A stretch of 64,000 nucleotides of DNA from Lacrimispora celerecrescens (GTDB lineage Bacteria > Bacillota > Clostridia > Lachnospirales > Lachnospiraceae), in NCBI RefSeq assembly GCF_000732605.1, contig NZ_JPME01000010.1, positions 248,036 to 312,035 of the forward strand, read 5' to 3'. The notes under the pieces are model-generated. The model had not been told where the DNA came from, made no database searches, and saw only the letters and a list, made by a program, of their open reading frames with translations. Position numbers and translations under genes: made by a program. Positions 33,397 through 40,952 of this stretch are shown here, piece after piece (the stretch's first letter is position 1; every line of letters begins with the position of its first letter).

Positions 33397-34680
33397 ATGG
33401 TCATACATATTGTCCAACCCGGTGAAACAATCAATTCCATTTCAGAGTATTACAAAATCCCCGTTGACAGACTAATATTGGAAAACGGAATTACAAACCC
33501 TGGCAATTTAGCAGTAGGCCAAACAATTGTGATTGTTCAACCTGAAACACTCTATACCGTCCAGGCTGGTGATACTTTGGAGAGCATTGCAAAGCAGCAT
33601 GGTACTACACCTATGGAATTACTTAGAAACAATCCCTATCTCTCTGATAGAGAAAGTTTATACGTTGGTGAATCCATAGTCATTCGCTATCAAACAAATA
33701 AATCAAGAACGATTGCCACTAGTGGTTATATCTTTCCTTTTGTAGATAAATCTGTTTTTAAAAAAACACTTCCTTTTTTATCTTATCTGACCATATTTAA
33801 TTATAGGGCCACAAGTGAAGGAGAAATTATCTCCAGTGCTGACGACACTGAACTTATCCAGCTGGCTAAAACTTATGGTACTGCTCCCATGATGTTTGTT
33901 TCTACTATGACGGGAGAAGGAATAATTAGCCGTGAAGTCTCCTTTAAAATTTTAAGTGATCCTTCTGTGCAGGATCGCCTGATTGAAAATGCTCTTCAAA
34001 TACTGAAAACGAAAGGTTTTAATGGAATAAACATATATACCGAATCTATCAACTATGATAACTTAAATATCTTTGCAGAATTTCTAGAAAGAGCCGCTGC
34101 AAAATTTCATGCAGAAGGTTTCAGGGTACTAATTACCATAACGCCTGCTACAAATATTAATACCCCTAATATTAGTTTTGAAAAAATAGACTATTCAAAA
34201 TTAGTTGAGTTTGTAGATGGAATCTTACTTTCTTCTTATGATTGGGCAAGGACTTACAGCTATCCAAATGCAATTTTTCCGGTTAATGTCTTAAGAGAGT
34301 TGTTAGATTACATGGTTAGTATTATTCCCCCTGAAAAATTACTTCTAGGAGTTACTGCTTTAGGTTATGATTGGACACTTCCCTATGTTCCTGGTGCCAC
34401 AGAAGCAACTTTAATATCTTATAACAGTGCAGTACAAATCGCAGCGGAAAATAACATACCAATACAATTTAATGAGGCAGCACAGTCACCCTACTTCTAC
34501 TATATGGATGTTGATGGAAATCTACATGTAATATGGACTAAAGATGCAAGAAGCTTTGACGCAAGGGCTAGACTGGTAGAAGAATATGGTCTACAAGGAT
34601 TATCTTTTTGGACCGTTATGAAATTCGATGCACAAATGTGGTTTGTTATCAATACTCAATACTACATCCAGAAGTTTTAA
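33397..34680 (+). CDS. LysM-GH18 spore cortex/germination hydrolase-like protein, copy B
   Basis: A 427-residue paralogue of the protein at 4484-5767. Two LysM repeats (IVQPGETINSISEYYKIPVD, YTVQAGDTLESIAKQHGTTP) are followed by a YaaH/SleL-like GH18 domain (GFNGINIYTESINYDNLNIF, GILLSSYDWARTYSYPNAIF, EKLLLGVTALGYDWTLPYVP, AQSPYFYYMDVDGNLHVIW). ATG at 33397 follows TTGAGG, as in copy A; the TTG at 33385 is less likely. YaaH-type enzymes sit in the spore and act on cortex peptidoglycan. The catalytic DxxDxDxE strand is not canonical (GINIYTES), so activity is uncertain. Cargo of element 1 and so lost from the mother cell if excision occurs. Confidence 0.87.
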   Translation: MVIHIVQPGETINSISEYYKIPVDRLILENGITNPGNLAVGQTIVIVQPETLYTVQAGDTLESIAKQHGTTPMELLRNNPYLSDRESLYVGESIVIRYQTNKSRTIATSGYIFPFVDKSVFKKTLPFLSYLTIFNYRATSEGEIISSADDTELIQLAKTYGTAPMMFVSTMTGEGIISREVSFKILSDPSVQDRLIENALQILKTKGFNGINIYTESINYDNLNIFAEFLERAAAKFHAEGFRVLITITPATNINTPNISFEKIDYSKLVEFVDGILLSSYDWARTYSYPNAIFPVNVLRELLDYMVSIIPPEKLLLGVTALGYDWTLPYVPGATEATLISYNSAVQIAAENNIPIQFNEAAQSPYFYYMDVDGNLHVIWTKDARSFDARARLVEEYGLQGLSFWTVMKFDAQMWFVINTQYYIQKF

Positions 34681-34703
34681 GCGTCCATGCAAAGTACTTT
34701 TTA

Positions 34704-34738
34704 AAGGCGGGCCCGGAATGCGGAAAACCGCCTTTTTA
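34704..34738 (+). terminator. terminator of LysM-GH18 gene B
   Basis: AAAGGCGG-GCCCGGAATGCGGAAAA-CCGCCTTTTTAAT hairpin with T-tail. Confidence 0.85.
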
Positions 34739-34744
34739 ATTTAC

Positions 34745-34875
34745 TGTTTTTCAATCCCGGATACTGCAGCACCCCATCCTGATCCGGAGTGAGCGTGATC
34801 GGATCTGTTGCTATCTTGCCGCCCTCTTCTAGACAGGATATCATAGTATCCGTGCCGTATATCTGATTGCATATT
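34745..34875 (-). pseudogene. possible C-terminal gene fragment, unrecognised
   Basis: The minus strand is open as NQIYGTDTMISCLEEGG, then KIATDPITLTPDQDGVLQYP, then GLKNSKL. It reads like real protein but has no start and runs into the terminator of the LysM-GH18 gene. The rest of the gap 34681-35004 is A/T-rich upstream sequence of the next gene. Confidence 0.3.
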
Positions 34876-35004
34876 TATCAGCTTCAATCTATACTATATA
34901 GAATACAACCGTCTTCATTCTCTCCATGGTTTATCAAAACTTTCTGTAAATATTTTGAAAGAGTTGATACAGATAAACAATAATAGAATAAATCAGGGGG
35001 CCAT

Positions 35005-35880
35005 ATGAAAAACATAGTCAAATTTTTAGTAGTTTACGTAACATATTCAATAGTATTTATTCTTGTGAACGGTATGATGCCATACTCACAGGCGTTTATG
35101 GAAGCTAACACGCGTACGACGGCAGGGCCTTTGGATCTACTGTTTGTAGCGATTAGCTGCCTGTGGTTTAGCTCTACTATCTGCTATACTGTATCCCATA
35201 CAAAGTGGAAAGGCGTAAAACTAGCCCTCGGCGTAATCGCCGTGATTAGCCTGGTTCATCCGGTTTTGACTCAGAGTGAAACATTGTTCTTTGGGAGCGT
35301 GTTTGCGGTTATCTCCAAAAGCGATATTCTGTTGATTATGCTGGCAAGTATTTTACCGCTTTTAGCATCCGTTCCATTGGCTGTTAAAATGTGGAGTAAA
35401 GGAAAATCGTACGAACCCGTTTCTGTTATCCCTATCGATGTGAAGAAGCTCGCGATAAGCATTTCAATGGTCGGGTTTGCCTATATGATCGTATACTTTG
35501 TTTTCGGTTATTTTATCGCATGGAAATCGGAAGCCGTTCGGTTGTTTTACTCCGGCGCTACGCAGGACATAGGCTTTTGGGCTAAGCTCAAACAAAACTG
35601 GAGAGAGAATCCGGCCATCTACCCATTCCAATTTACAAGAGGCGTCCTGTTTGGGGTGGCTGCTTTGCTGCCGTTGTATATGGGTTGGAGTCGCCGGATA
35701 GAGTTTATCATTAATATCTGCCTGATATACCTATGTACGGCTATTGTGCTCATCATTCCGAACTTTCTTTTCCCTGATGCGGTCAGATGGGCGCATTTTA
35801 TCGAAATGTTTTTGTCTATGCTGCTTTTCGGTGTTCTGACAGGCTTGATAATGACCCGTGCATCGCAAAGGAAATCCTAA
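35005..35880 (+). CDS. multi-pass membrane protein of unknown function
   Basis: A 291-residue integral membrane protein with about seven or eight hydrophobic segments (for example VKFLVVYVTYSIVFILVNGM, ALGVIAVISLVHPVL, ILLIMLASILPLLASVPLAV, AISISMVGFAYMIVYFVFGY, GVLFGVAALLPLYMG, IEFIINICLIYLCTAIVLII, FLSMLLFGVLTGLIMT). A polar loop lies near residues 190-215 (WAKLKQNWRENPAIYPFQFT). The RBS is CAGGGGG. No transporter signature recognised. GC content is a little higher than its neighbours. Cargo of element 1. Confidence 0.6.
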   Translation: MKNIVKFLVVYVTYSIVFILVNGMMPYSQAFMEANTRTTAGPLDLLFVAISCLWFSSTICYTVSHTKWKGVKLALGVIAVISLVHPVLTQSETLFFGSVFAVISKSDILLIMLASILPLLASVPLAVKMWSKGKSYEPVSVIPIDVKKLAISISMVGFAYMIVYFVFGYFIAWKSEAVRLFYSGATQDIGFWAKLKQNWRENPAIYPFQFTRGVLFGVAALLPLYMGWSRRIEFIINICLIYLCTAIVLIIPNFLFPDAVRWAHFIEMFLSMLLFGVLTGLIMTRASQRKS

Positions 35881-35881
35881 T

Positions 35882-35911
35882 CTCTGGCCAGAGCTTTGGC
35901 TCTGGTCAATT
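35882..35911 (+). terminator. terminator of membrane protein gene
   Basis: CTGGCCAGAGC-TTTG-GCTCTGGTCA followed by ATTTT. Confidence 0.75.
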
Positions 35912-35919
35912 TTCCGGCC

Positions 35920-36078
35920 TCAGCCGGATGCATTCTTTCTTCTGTATCCAACTAATTCCATCATTTTGTCTTGAATCAAAATGCCAATTCTTTCACGTTC
36001 CTCAATAGGTAGAGAATCTATCAAAACATCCCTGCCATCAATCTCTATAAAGTTCTCAATAACTGGCTCTTTTTTCAT
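35920..36078 (-). CDS. 52-residue protein divergent from recombinase (candidate directionality factor)
   Basis: MKKEPVIENFIEIDGRDVLI, then DSLPIEERERIGILIQDKMM, then ELVGYRRKNASG. Start at 36078 after AGGGGTGATT. It is the positional partner of the 54-residue gene at 30663-30827: same divergent position before the recombinase, same size, related upstream DNA, and a CCGGCCTCAGCCGG palindrome after the stop. A short acidic start, an E-R-rich helix and a basic tail suggest a small DNA- or protein-binding protein. The role as excision partner of the recombinase is inferred. Confidence 0.6.
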   Translation of the reverse strand: MKKEPVIENFIEIDGRDVLIDSLPIEERERIGILIQDKMMELVGYRRKNASG

Positions 36079-36089
36079 ACAATCACCCC

Positions 36090-36302
36090 TTTCGGTAGAT
36101 TGTATGCAGAACTGTTTGTACTTGTTTCTGCTCTTTTCCGATAATCTTTGCATGGTTTCGTTCGCTGTTTCATGCGAGAAGGGGATTATCTCCAGAGCGC
36201 CTTTTCTTTCTGATCAATAGAATCAAATCATTTTCGGAACGTCCTGACAAGGGGCGTATTTTTTATACTCAAAAATCATATATTCAAACAGGAGATGATA
36301 TA
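36090..36302 (+). promoter_or_regulatory. divergent promoter region of element 1 recombinase
   Basis: Conserved blocks with 30841-31007. GTATTTTTT at 36256-36264 and CATATATT at 36277-36284 fit the -35 and -10 of sigma-E-type promoters for the recombinase. On the minus strand CATACAAT at 36099-36106 fits a sigma-E -10 for the small divergent gene. RBS CAGGAGATGATATA before the ATG. Confidence 0.5.
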
Positions 36303-37775
36303 ATGAAACCATTATCTAAATCACACCCTCTGGAGATCGGCGCCGCATATATTCGCGTAAGCACCGATGACCAGACAGAGCTATCCCCTGATGCTCAGGC
36401 CCGTGTCATCATGGATTCAGCCAAAGCGGACGGCTTTATAATCCCCAAAGAATTTATTTTTATTGAAAAAAAGGGGATCTCCGGGCGAAAGGCAGAAAAC
36501 CGACCCGAATTTCAGCGCATGATTGCCATTGCAAAATCCCAGAAGCCGGCCCCCTTTAGCCGTCTTTACTTATGGAAATTCTCACGGTTTGCCCGTAACC
36601 AGGAAGAAAGCACGTTTTATAAAGGCATTCTCCGGAAAAAATGCGGTATTGAAATTAAAAGTGTATCAGAGCCAATCATGGAAGGCATGTTCGGCAGGCT
36701 TATTGAAACCATCATTGAATGGTTTGATGAATACTATTCTATTAATCTTTCCGGGGAAGTTCTTCGTGGCATGACAGAAAAAGCCCTGCGTTCAGGCTAT
36801 CAGGCCACGCCCTGCCTGGGCTACTTAGCCGTTGGGGAAGGAAAGCCCTTCATCATAGATGAGAAGTACTACCCTGTTGTTGAATACATCTTCCAGGCAT
36901 ACTATTCTGGAAAGGATATGAACGCCATTGCAAGAGAGGCGAATCAATACGGCTTCCGCAGCCGCCGGAGCAACTTCTTTGACCGCCGGTCCATCTGCCG
37001 GATTCTCACCAACCGTTTCTACATAGGGGAGGTAAATTGGAATGGAATTACCTTTCAAGGGACTCATGAAACCCGTCCATCAGTCTGCAGTATTTTCCAC
37101 GATGTCCAAAAACGGATAGAATCAGAATACAGACCAGTAAACCGCAGGGACGTTTCTTCCACTTCCCACTGGCTTTCCGGACTTTTAAAATGCAGCACTT
37201 GTGGCGGCAGCCTGGGATTTAACCGCTCCAATGACCAGAAAAAGCGCCCCGATTTCTTCCAATGCTGGAAATATGCCAAAGGTATACACCCCGACTCCTG
37301 CAGCATATCTGCCCGTATTGCAGAAAAGGCAGTGCTTGATTCTCTGCAAAAAGTCATCTCAACCGAAGTTGTAGAATATGAATACATTCGTAAAACAGAT
37401 CAGGCGGTCAAGGGAGAAGAAATTGCCTTTCAGGAAACTATGGCCCGTATGGAAATCAAGGAGCGTCGTATCCGGGAAGCGTATGAAAACGAAATAGACA
37501 CCTTGGAAGAATACAAGCAAAATAAACTTCGTCTGAAGATGGAACGTGAGGAACTGGAAGTTAACTTTGCTCAAGTCCGTGAAAAGGCTGCAAGTGCACC
37601 GGAATCCGTTCCCGATAAGGCGGAACTACTCCGGCGGATTTCAGCGGTATATGAGATAGTTTCTAATCCAGATATTGATTACGAAACAAAAGGAAATGTG
37701 CTGAGAGGTGTTGTAAAAAAGATCGTTTTTGACCGGAAATCCAGCCTTTTTTCTTTTTATTACTATATATCATAA
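36303..37775 (+). CDS. large serine recombinase of element 1
   Basis: A 490-residue serine recombinase. Nucleophile in GAAYIRVSTDDQTELSP (Ser20), further catalytic residues in LYLWKFSRFARNQEES, then recombinase domain (PCLGYLAVGEGKPF, ICRILTNRFYIGEVNWNGIT). Zinc ribbon LKCSTCGGSLGF with distal CWKYAKGIHPDSC, coiled-coil segment about residues 375-430 (EIKERRIREAYENEIDTLEE) and C-terminal basic end. The stop codon overlaps the predicted attachment arm at 37775-37781. It is only distantly related to the element 2 recombinase, so the two elements should have separate site specificities. Confidence 0.93.
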   Translation: MKPLSKSHPLEIGAAYIRVSTDDQTELSPDAQARVIMDSAKADGFIIPKEFIFIEKKGISGRKAENRPEFQRMIAIAKSQKPAPFSRLYLWKFSRFARNQEESTFYKGILRKKCGIEIKSVSEPIMEGMFGRLIETIIEWFDEYYSINLSGEVLRGMTEKALRSGYQATPCLGYLAVGEGKPFIIDEKYYPVVEYIFQAYYSGKDMNAIAREANQYGFRSRRSNFFDRRSICRILTNRFYIGEVNWNGITFQGTHETRPSVCSIFHDVQKRIESEYRPVNRRDVSSTSHWLSGLLKCSTCGGSLGFNRSNDQKKRPDFFQCWKYAKGIHPDSCSISARIAEKAVLDSLQKVISTEVVEYEYIRKTDQAVKGEEIAFQETMARMEIKERRIREAYENEIDTLEEYKQNKLRLKMEREELEVNFAQVREKAASAPESVPDKAELLRRISAVYEIVSNPDIDYETKGNVLRGVVKKIVFDRKSSLFSFYYYIS

Positions 37776-37797
37776 GTTTTAACAGTCTGGCCCACCA
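37774..37797. promoter_or_regulatory. element 1 attachment site, cotJC 5' side
   Basis: Arm AGTTTTA at 37775-37781, core TCTGGCCC at 37786-37793, then cotJC coding sequence. Confidence 0.7.
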
Positions 37798-37883
37798 TAC
37801 TGACTAATAATAAAGGAAGCAATCTTAGGGTTGGGAGTCGTTATATTTACCGGATACTGTAATCTCTTTTCATACCTCCACAT
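37785..37883 (-). pseudogene. cotJC: cotJC, N-terminal segment (first piece of a split gene)
   Basis: Starts with ATG at 37883 that overlaps the cotJB stop by one base (TAATG), with GGAG upstream inside cotJB. It reads MWRYEKRLQYPVNITTPNPK and then IASFIISQYGGPD, the canonical CotJC N-terminus of 33 residues. The frame then enters element 1 and ends after one Cys codon. As it stands it can make only a 34-residue peptide. Joined to the middle and C-terminal pieces it gives about 202 residues, a normal CotJC length. Labelled pseudogene because of the interruption; I think it is a developmentally rebuilt gene. Confidence 0.93.
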
Positions 37884-38149
37884 TAGCCGCACACTCCTTC
37901 CCATGGCCATGGATCATTGATCCAGGTCCAGTAATTTTCATCCATTACTCCTTCAACCATCAGAGGGCCGCACTGCGCTTCATATGCCATCACTGCCTGC
38001 TGCCGCATACCCATTACATAAAAGAAATATTCTAAAGCATCCTGATCGTCTGGATGGGTGTCAAGATACAAAACCACATCATCCATTGCAAAGCTGGTTT
38101 CATACACCTGCTTTAACAGCATATCGCAATCAACATTATAGCCTATCAT
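37883..38149 (-). CDS. cotJB: spore coat protein CotJB
   Basis: An 88-residue inner coat protein: MIGYNVDCDMLLKQVYETSF, AMDDVVLYLDTHPDDQDALE, YFFYVMGMRQQAVMAYEAQC and the tail WTWINDPWPWEG. The signature LDTHP and the closing NDPWPWE are typical of CotJB. Start at 38149 overlaps the cotJA stop (ATGA). Known cotJ operons are cotJA-cotJB-cotJC, transcribed in the mother cell by sigma-E. Length is normal. Confidence 0.95.
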   Translation of the reverse strand: MIGYNVDCDMLLKQVYETSFAMDDVVLYLDTHPDDQDALEYFFYVMGMRQQAVMAYEAQCGPLMVEGVMDENYWTWINDPWPWEGVCG

Positions 38150-39405
38150 CACTGGCACCCCCCCATGATAAATGGTAAACTCAGGTCCGGGAAGATGGTT
38201 CCCATATTTATGGCCACATCTATCGGATATACTTCCTGCCAGCACTGCCATGGTACATACGCCATTCCAACTGGAAACATGTCGATATTTTCAGCAGGAG
38301 CTGGCATGGGTGCAGGCATTGCTGGAGCAGTGCCTGATGGCATTTCCGGACACCTTACAACAGCGGGGCTTGTTGCCATATTCGGGCATTTCATAGGTGC
38401 CATGGCTTCCTTCTCTTTTTCCGGGCATTTTACCGGCATGACGCATACTGGTATACATTTCTCTGGCATTATGTGGGCTGGCATCGTATGGGCTGGCATC
38501 GTATGGGCTGGCATCGTATGGGCTGGCATCGTATGGGCTGGCATCGTATGGGCTGGCATCTCCTTACATTTCTCCGGCATTGGGCAAATTGGCATCACTC
38601 TGCATTTCTCCGGCATACATTTCTCCGGCATCATACAACTAGGCATCTCCCTGCATTTTTCCGGCATGCATTTTTCCGGCATCATACAGCTTGGCATCTC
38701 CCTGCATTTCTCCGGCATGCATTTTTCTGGCATTGTGCGGGCTGGCATCACTCTGCATTTTTCCGGCATACATTTTTCCGGCATCATGCAGCTAGGCATC
38801 TCCCTGCATTTTTCCGGCATACATTTTTCCGGCATGCATTTTTCAGGCATCATACAGTTTGGCATCTCCCTGCATTTTTCCGGCATGCATTTTTCCGGCA
38901 TTGGACAGGCTGGCATCACTCTGCATTTTTCCGGCATGCATTTTTCAGGCATCATGCAGTTTGGCATCTCCCTGCATTTTTCAGGCATACATTTTTCTGG
39001 CATCGGGCAAGCTGGCATCACTCTGCATTTTTCCGGCATGCATTTTTCCGGCATTGTACGGGCTGGCATCTCCTCGCTCTTTTCCGGCATTGGGCATAAT
39101 AACATTGGCTGGCAATTCATTGGCATGGGTGCTGCCTTGGTTTCAGATTCACCTCTTGTTTCCGAACATCTTGGTCTTTTAGGTGGCATCCACGGGCCGG
39201 AACCTGCGGTCATATCCTGTTGTTTCATGAGTATGGGATCGGTCCCATTTTCTGCAGATTTTGCAGGACCCGAACCAAGCGGCATGTCAGGACGAATTAC
39301 CGTACCCGGACTTACAGACATATCTAGCCCCATGGCATATTCCCAGCCGGCCGAGCCTGTGCCGGTCATATATTCAGGATACCATTGATTCGTATAAGAA
39401 TCCAT
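38149..39405 (-). CDS. cotJA: CotJA-domain spore coat protein with very long MPEKC-repeat extension
   Basis: The C-terminal 60 or so residues (MFPVGMAYVPWQCWQEVYPI, GTIFPDLSLPF) are CotJA, which is normally about 80 residues long. Here the protein has 418 residues. An N-terminal 100 residues of mixed sequence is followed by about 200 residues of repeats: 21 exact MPEKC units, mostly in pairs separated by REMPSCM or RVMPACP, then five tandem MPAHT units. The repeats are rich in Met, Cys, Pro, Glu and Lys. RBS AAAGGAG precedes the ATG at 39405. Inference: a disulfide- or metal-cross-linked coat scaffold. The repeat DNA could vary in copy number. Confidence 0.9.
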   Translation of the reverse strand: MDSYTNQWYPEYMTGTGSAGWEYAMGLDMSVSPGTVIRPDMPLGSGPAKSAENGTDPILMKQQDMTAGSGPWMPPKRPRCSETRGESETKAAPMPMNCQPMLLCPMPEKSEEMPARTMPEKCMPEKCRVMPACPMPEKCMPEKCREMPNCMMPEKCMPEKCRVMPACPMPEKCMPEKCREMPNCMMPEKCMPEKCMPEKCREMPSCMMPEKCMPEKCRVMPARTMPEKCMPEKCREMPSCMMPEKCMPEKCREMPSCMMPEKCMPEKCRVMPICPMPEKCKEMPAHTMPAHTMPAHTMPAHTMPAHTMPAHIMPEKCIPVCVMPVKCPEKEKEAMAPMKCPNMATSPAVVRCPEMPSGTAPAMPAPMPAPAENIDMFPVGMAYVPWQCWQEVYPIDVAINMGTIFPDLSLPFIMGGCQ

Positions 39406-39444
39406 AGGATGTATGACTCCTTTCGCTATTGAAAGTTTCTAATA

Positions 39445-40788
39445 TCAATCTATGAAAGGAATACCCTGTTGTGCAGGGCCTGCTGAAATTTTTCCATTAA
39501 TTTCAAAAGAAGATCCATGGCATGGACATTCCCAGCGCTTGTCATACCGGTTCCATACCAGACGGCAGCCCATGTGGGGACAGTTTACGGCTCCTGGCAC
39601 GGTTCCGGCTGAAAGCCCTTTCACTGATTGCATGCCGTGGGAAACCAATGTGCCGGCTGCTGCCTTAAAATGGTGTCTTTTGGGAGAGAACACTTCATCA
39701 TAGGGAGTTTTCCTTCCTACTATCTGGGTACTCAGTATTTTCGCTGCCACCATGGAAGAACTCATGCCCCATTTTCCAAAGCCTGTTGCGACATACCAAT
39801 CTGGCCTTAGGGAAGAAAATGGCCCGATATAGGGAATTCCATCCAAAGTCTTACAATCCTGGGCCGTCCATTTTCCGATTTCCTTTGCCTCCGGAAATAG
39901 ATGTTCCCCCGCCCGTTTCATGGTAGTAAAGGGGTTTTCCTTTGGTGCTTTTCCAGTCCTGTGACTTCCATATCCCAACAGAAGCTTATCACCGGCATTC
40001 CGAAACGAGTATGCTCTTTCGTCAATTCCTAGATACATGCCTTTTAAAGAGTTGACCGGTTCGAGCTCCAGAACGTAGCTTTTTTCCTGATACATTTTGG
40101 CAAAATAAAATCCCGGGAAATTGACAAAAGGATAATGAGAGGCAAATACTACTTTTTCCGCCTTTACCACCCCTTTATCCGTCACGACTTCATGCCCCTG
40201 AACCTTGAGAACCTTTGTCCTCTCAAAAATCGTAAGCCCCGCAGATATATCTCTTAAAAATTCCAAAGGATGAAACTGGGCCTGTCCGGTAAAACGAACC
40301 GCTCCATGCACAGAGAAAGGAAGCCCGGTCTCCCTGACAAAGGAAGCCGGAAGTCCAAGCCTGGCAGCCCACTCCGCCTCTCTTGAAAGCACCTCAGACT
40401 CCTGCACCGAATATAGATACGCATCCGTTTGTTCATAATGGCATTGTATGTTATAACGTCTGATAAGTTTTCCGTACTCTTCCACTGCCAGCTGGTTCGC
40501 CTTTCCATACAGCCTTGCCGTTTCCTCTCCAGTTGTTCGTACCAGCTTTTCGTAAATCAGATTATGTTGGGATGTGATTTTCGCCGTTGTAAATCCCGTC
40601 TGCCCGCTTCCTATGCGGTTCGCTTCCAGCACCACAACATGAAGCCCATGCCTTTGCAGATAAAAAGCAGTAAGGATTCCGGCCATTCCGGCTCCTATTA
40701 CTACCACCTCTGTCCGTTTGTTGCCTGTTAATGGGTTCCGGCCAGGAATTCTGGCTGATTCTGTCCAGATTGATTTCATTTTTTCCAC
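39445..40788 (-). CDS. FAD-dependent oxidoreductase with C-terminal Rieske domain
   Basis: A 447-residue fusion. The N-terminal DadA-like (DAO) FAD domain has VVVIGAGMAGILTAFYLQRH, EANRIGSGQTGFTTAKITSQ and the C-terminal FAD contact WYVATGFGKWGMSSSMVAA. The last 80 residues are a Rieske 2Fe-2S domain with CPHMGCRLVWN and CPCHGSSFEINGKI. Such fusions occur in Bacillus and Clostridia (YhfW type); substrate unknown. ATG at 40788 has AAGAGGTGG upstream. Monocistronic and next to, but transcribed separately from, the cotJ operon. Confidence 0.9.
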   Translation of the reverse strand: MEKMKSIWTESARIPGRNPLTGNKRTEVVVIGAGMAGILTAFYLQRHGLHVVVLEANRIGSGQTGFTTAKITSQHNLIYEKLVRTTGEETARLYGKANQLAVEEYGKLIRRYNIQCHYEQTDAYLYSVQESEVLSREAEWAARLGLPASFVRETGLPFSVHGAVRFTGQAQFHPLEFLRDISAGLTIFERTKVLKVQGHEVVTDKGVVKAEKVVFASHYPFVNFPGFYFAKMYQEKSYVLELEPVNSLKGMYLGIDERAYSFRNAGDKLLLGYGSHRTGKAPKENPFTTMKRAGEHLFPEAKEIGKWTAQDCKTLDGIPYIGPFSSLRPDWYVATGFGKWGMSSSMVAAKILSTQIVGRKTPYDEVFSPKRHHFKAAAGTLVSHGMQSVKGLSAGTVPGAVNCPHMGCRLVWNRYDKRWECPCHGSSFEINGKISAGPAQQGIPFID

Positions 40789-40952
40789 CTCTTGCCTTTA
40801 CATCTAACATATAAAAAAAATGTTTATTTATCCTTATTATTCTCTCTATTTCCAGTTTAATGCCTGTTTTCTCTCTTCCAATTATTTCTTGATTTCAATA
40901 TGCTTTTATAATACAATAAAATCAAACAGCCGATAAAAGGGAGGGGATCCAT

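Larger units (their letters stand above)
32734..37793. mobile_element. intervening element 1 in cotJC (about 5.06 kb, large serine recombinase)
   Basis: DNA between the N-terminal and middle pieces of cotJC. Both ends carry the core GGGCCAGA (minus strand). Joining them restores codons for QYGGPD-GEMGAS in frame. Element-side arms carry AGTTTTA and TAAAACT placed symmetrically, 22 bases apart in the joined circle, centred on a GG dinucleotide inside the shared core. The recombinase gene 36303-37775 ends at the attachment site. Cargo is a Pro-rich small protein, a LysM-GH18 protein, a multi-pass membrane protein and a small divergent ORF. Gene order and the divergent control region mirror element 2. 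Confidence 0.83.

Noticed and set aside
37883-38251. Longer cotJB from the upstream ATG
   Set aside because: The extension lies within cotJA in another frame; the start at 38149 gives the normal CotJB N-terminus and length.
38470-38560. Tandem short DNA repeats that could suggest a CRISPR array
   Set aside because: Units of 15 bases without spacers, in frame with MPAHT codons of cotJA.
38165-39388. 407-residue plus-strand open frame of FSGMHFSGI-type repeats
   Set aside because: Exact antisense of the cotJA repeat region; no ribosome binding site, and the minus-strand frame ends in a true CotJA domain overlapping cotJB.
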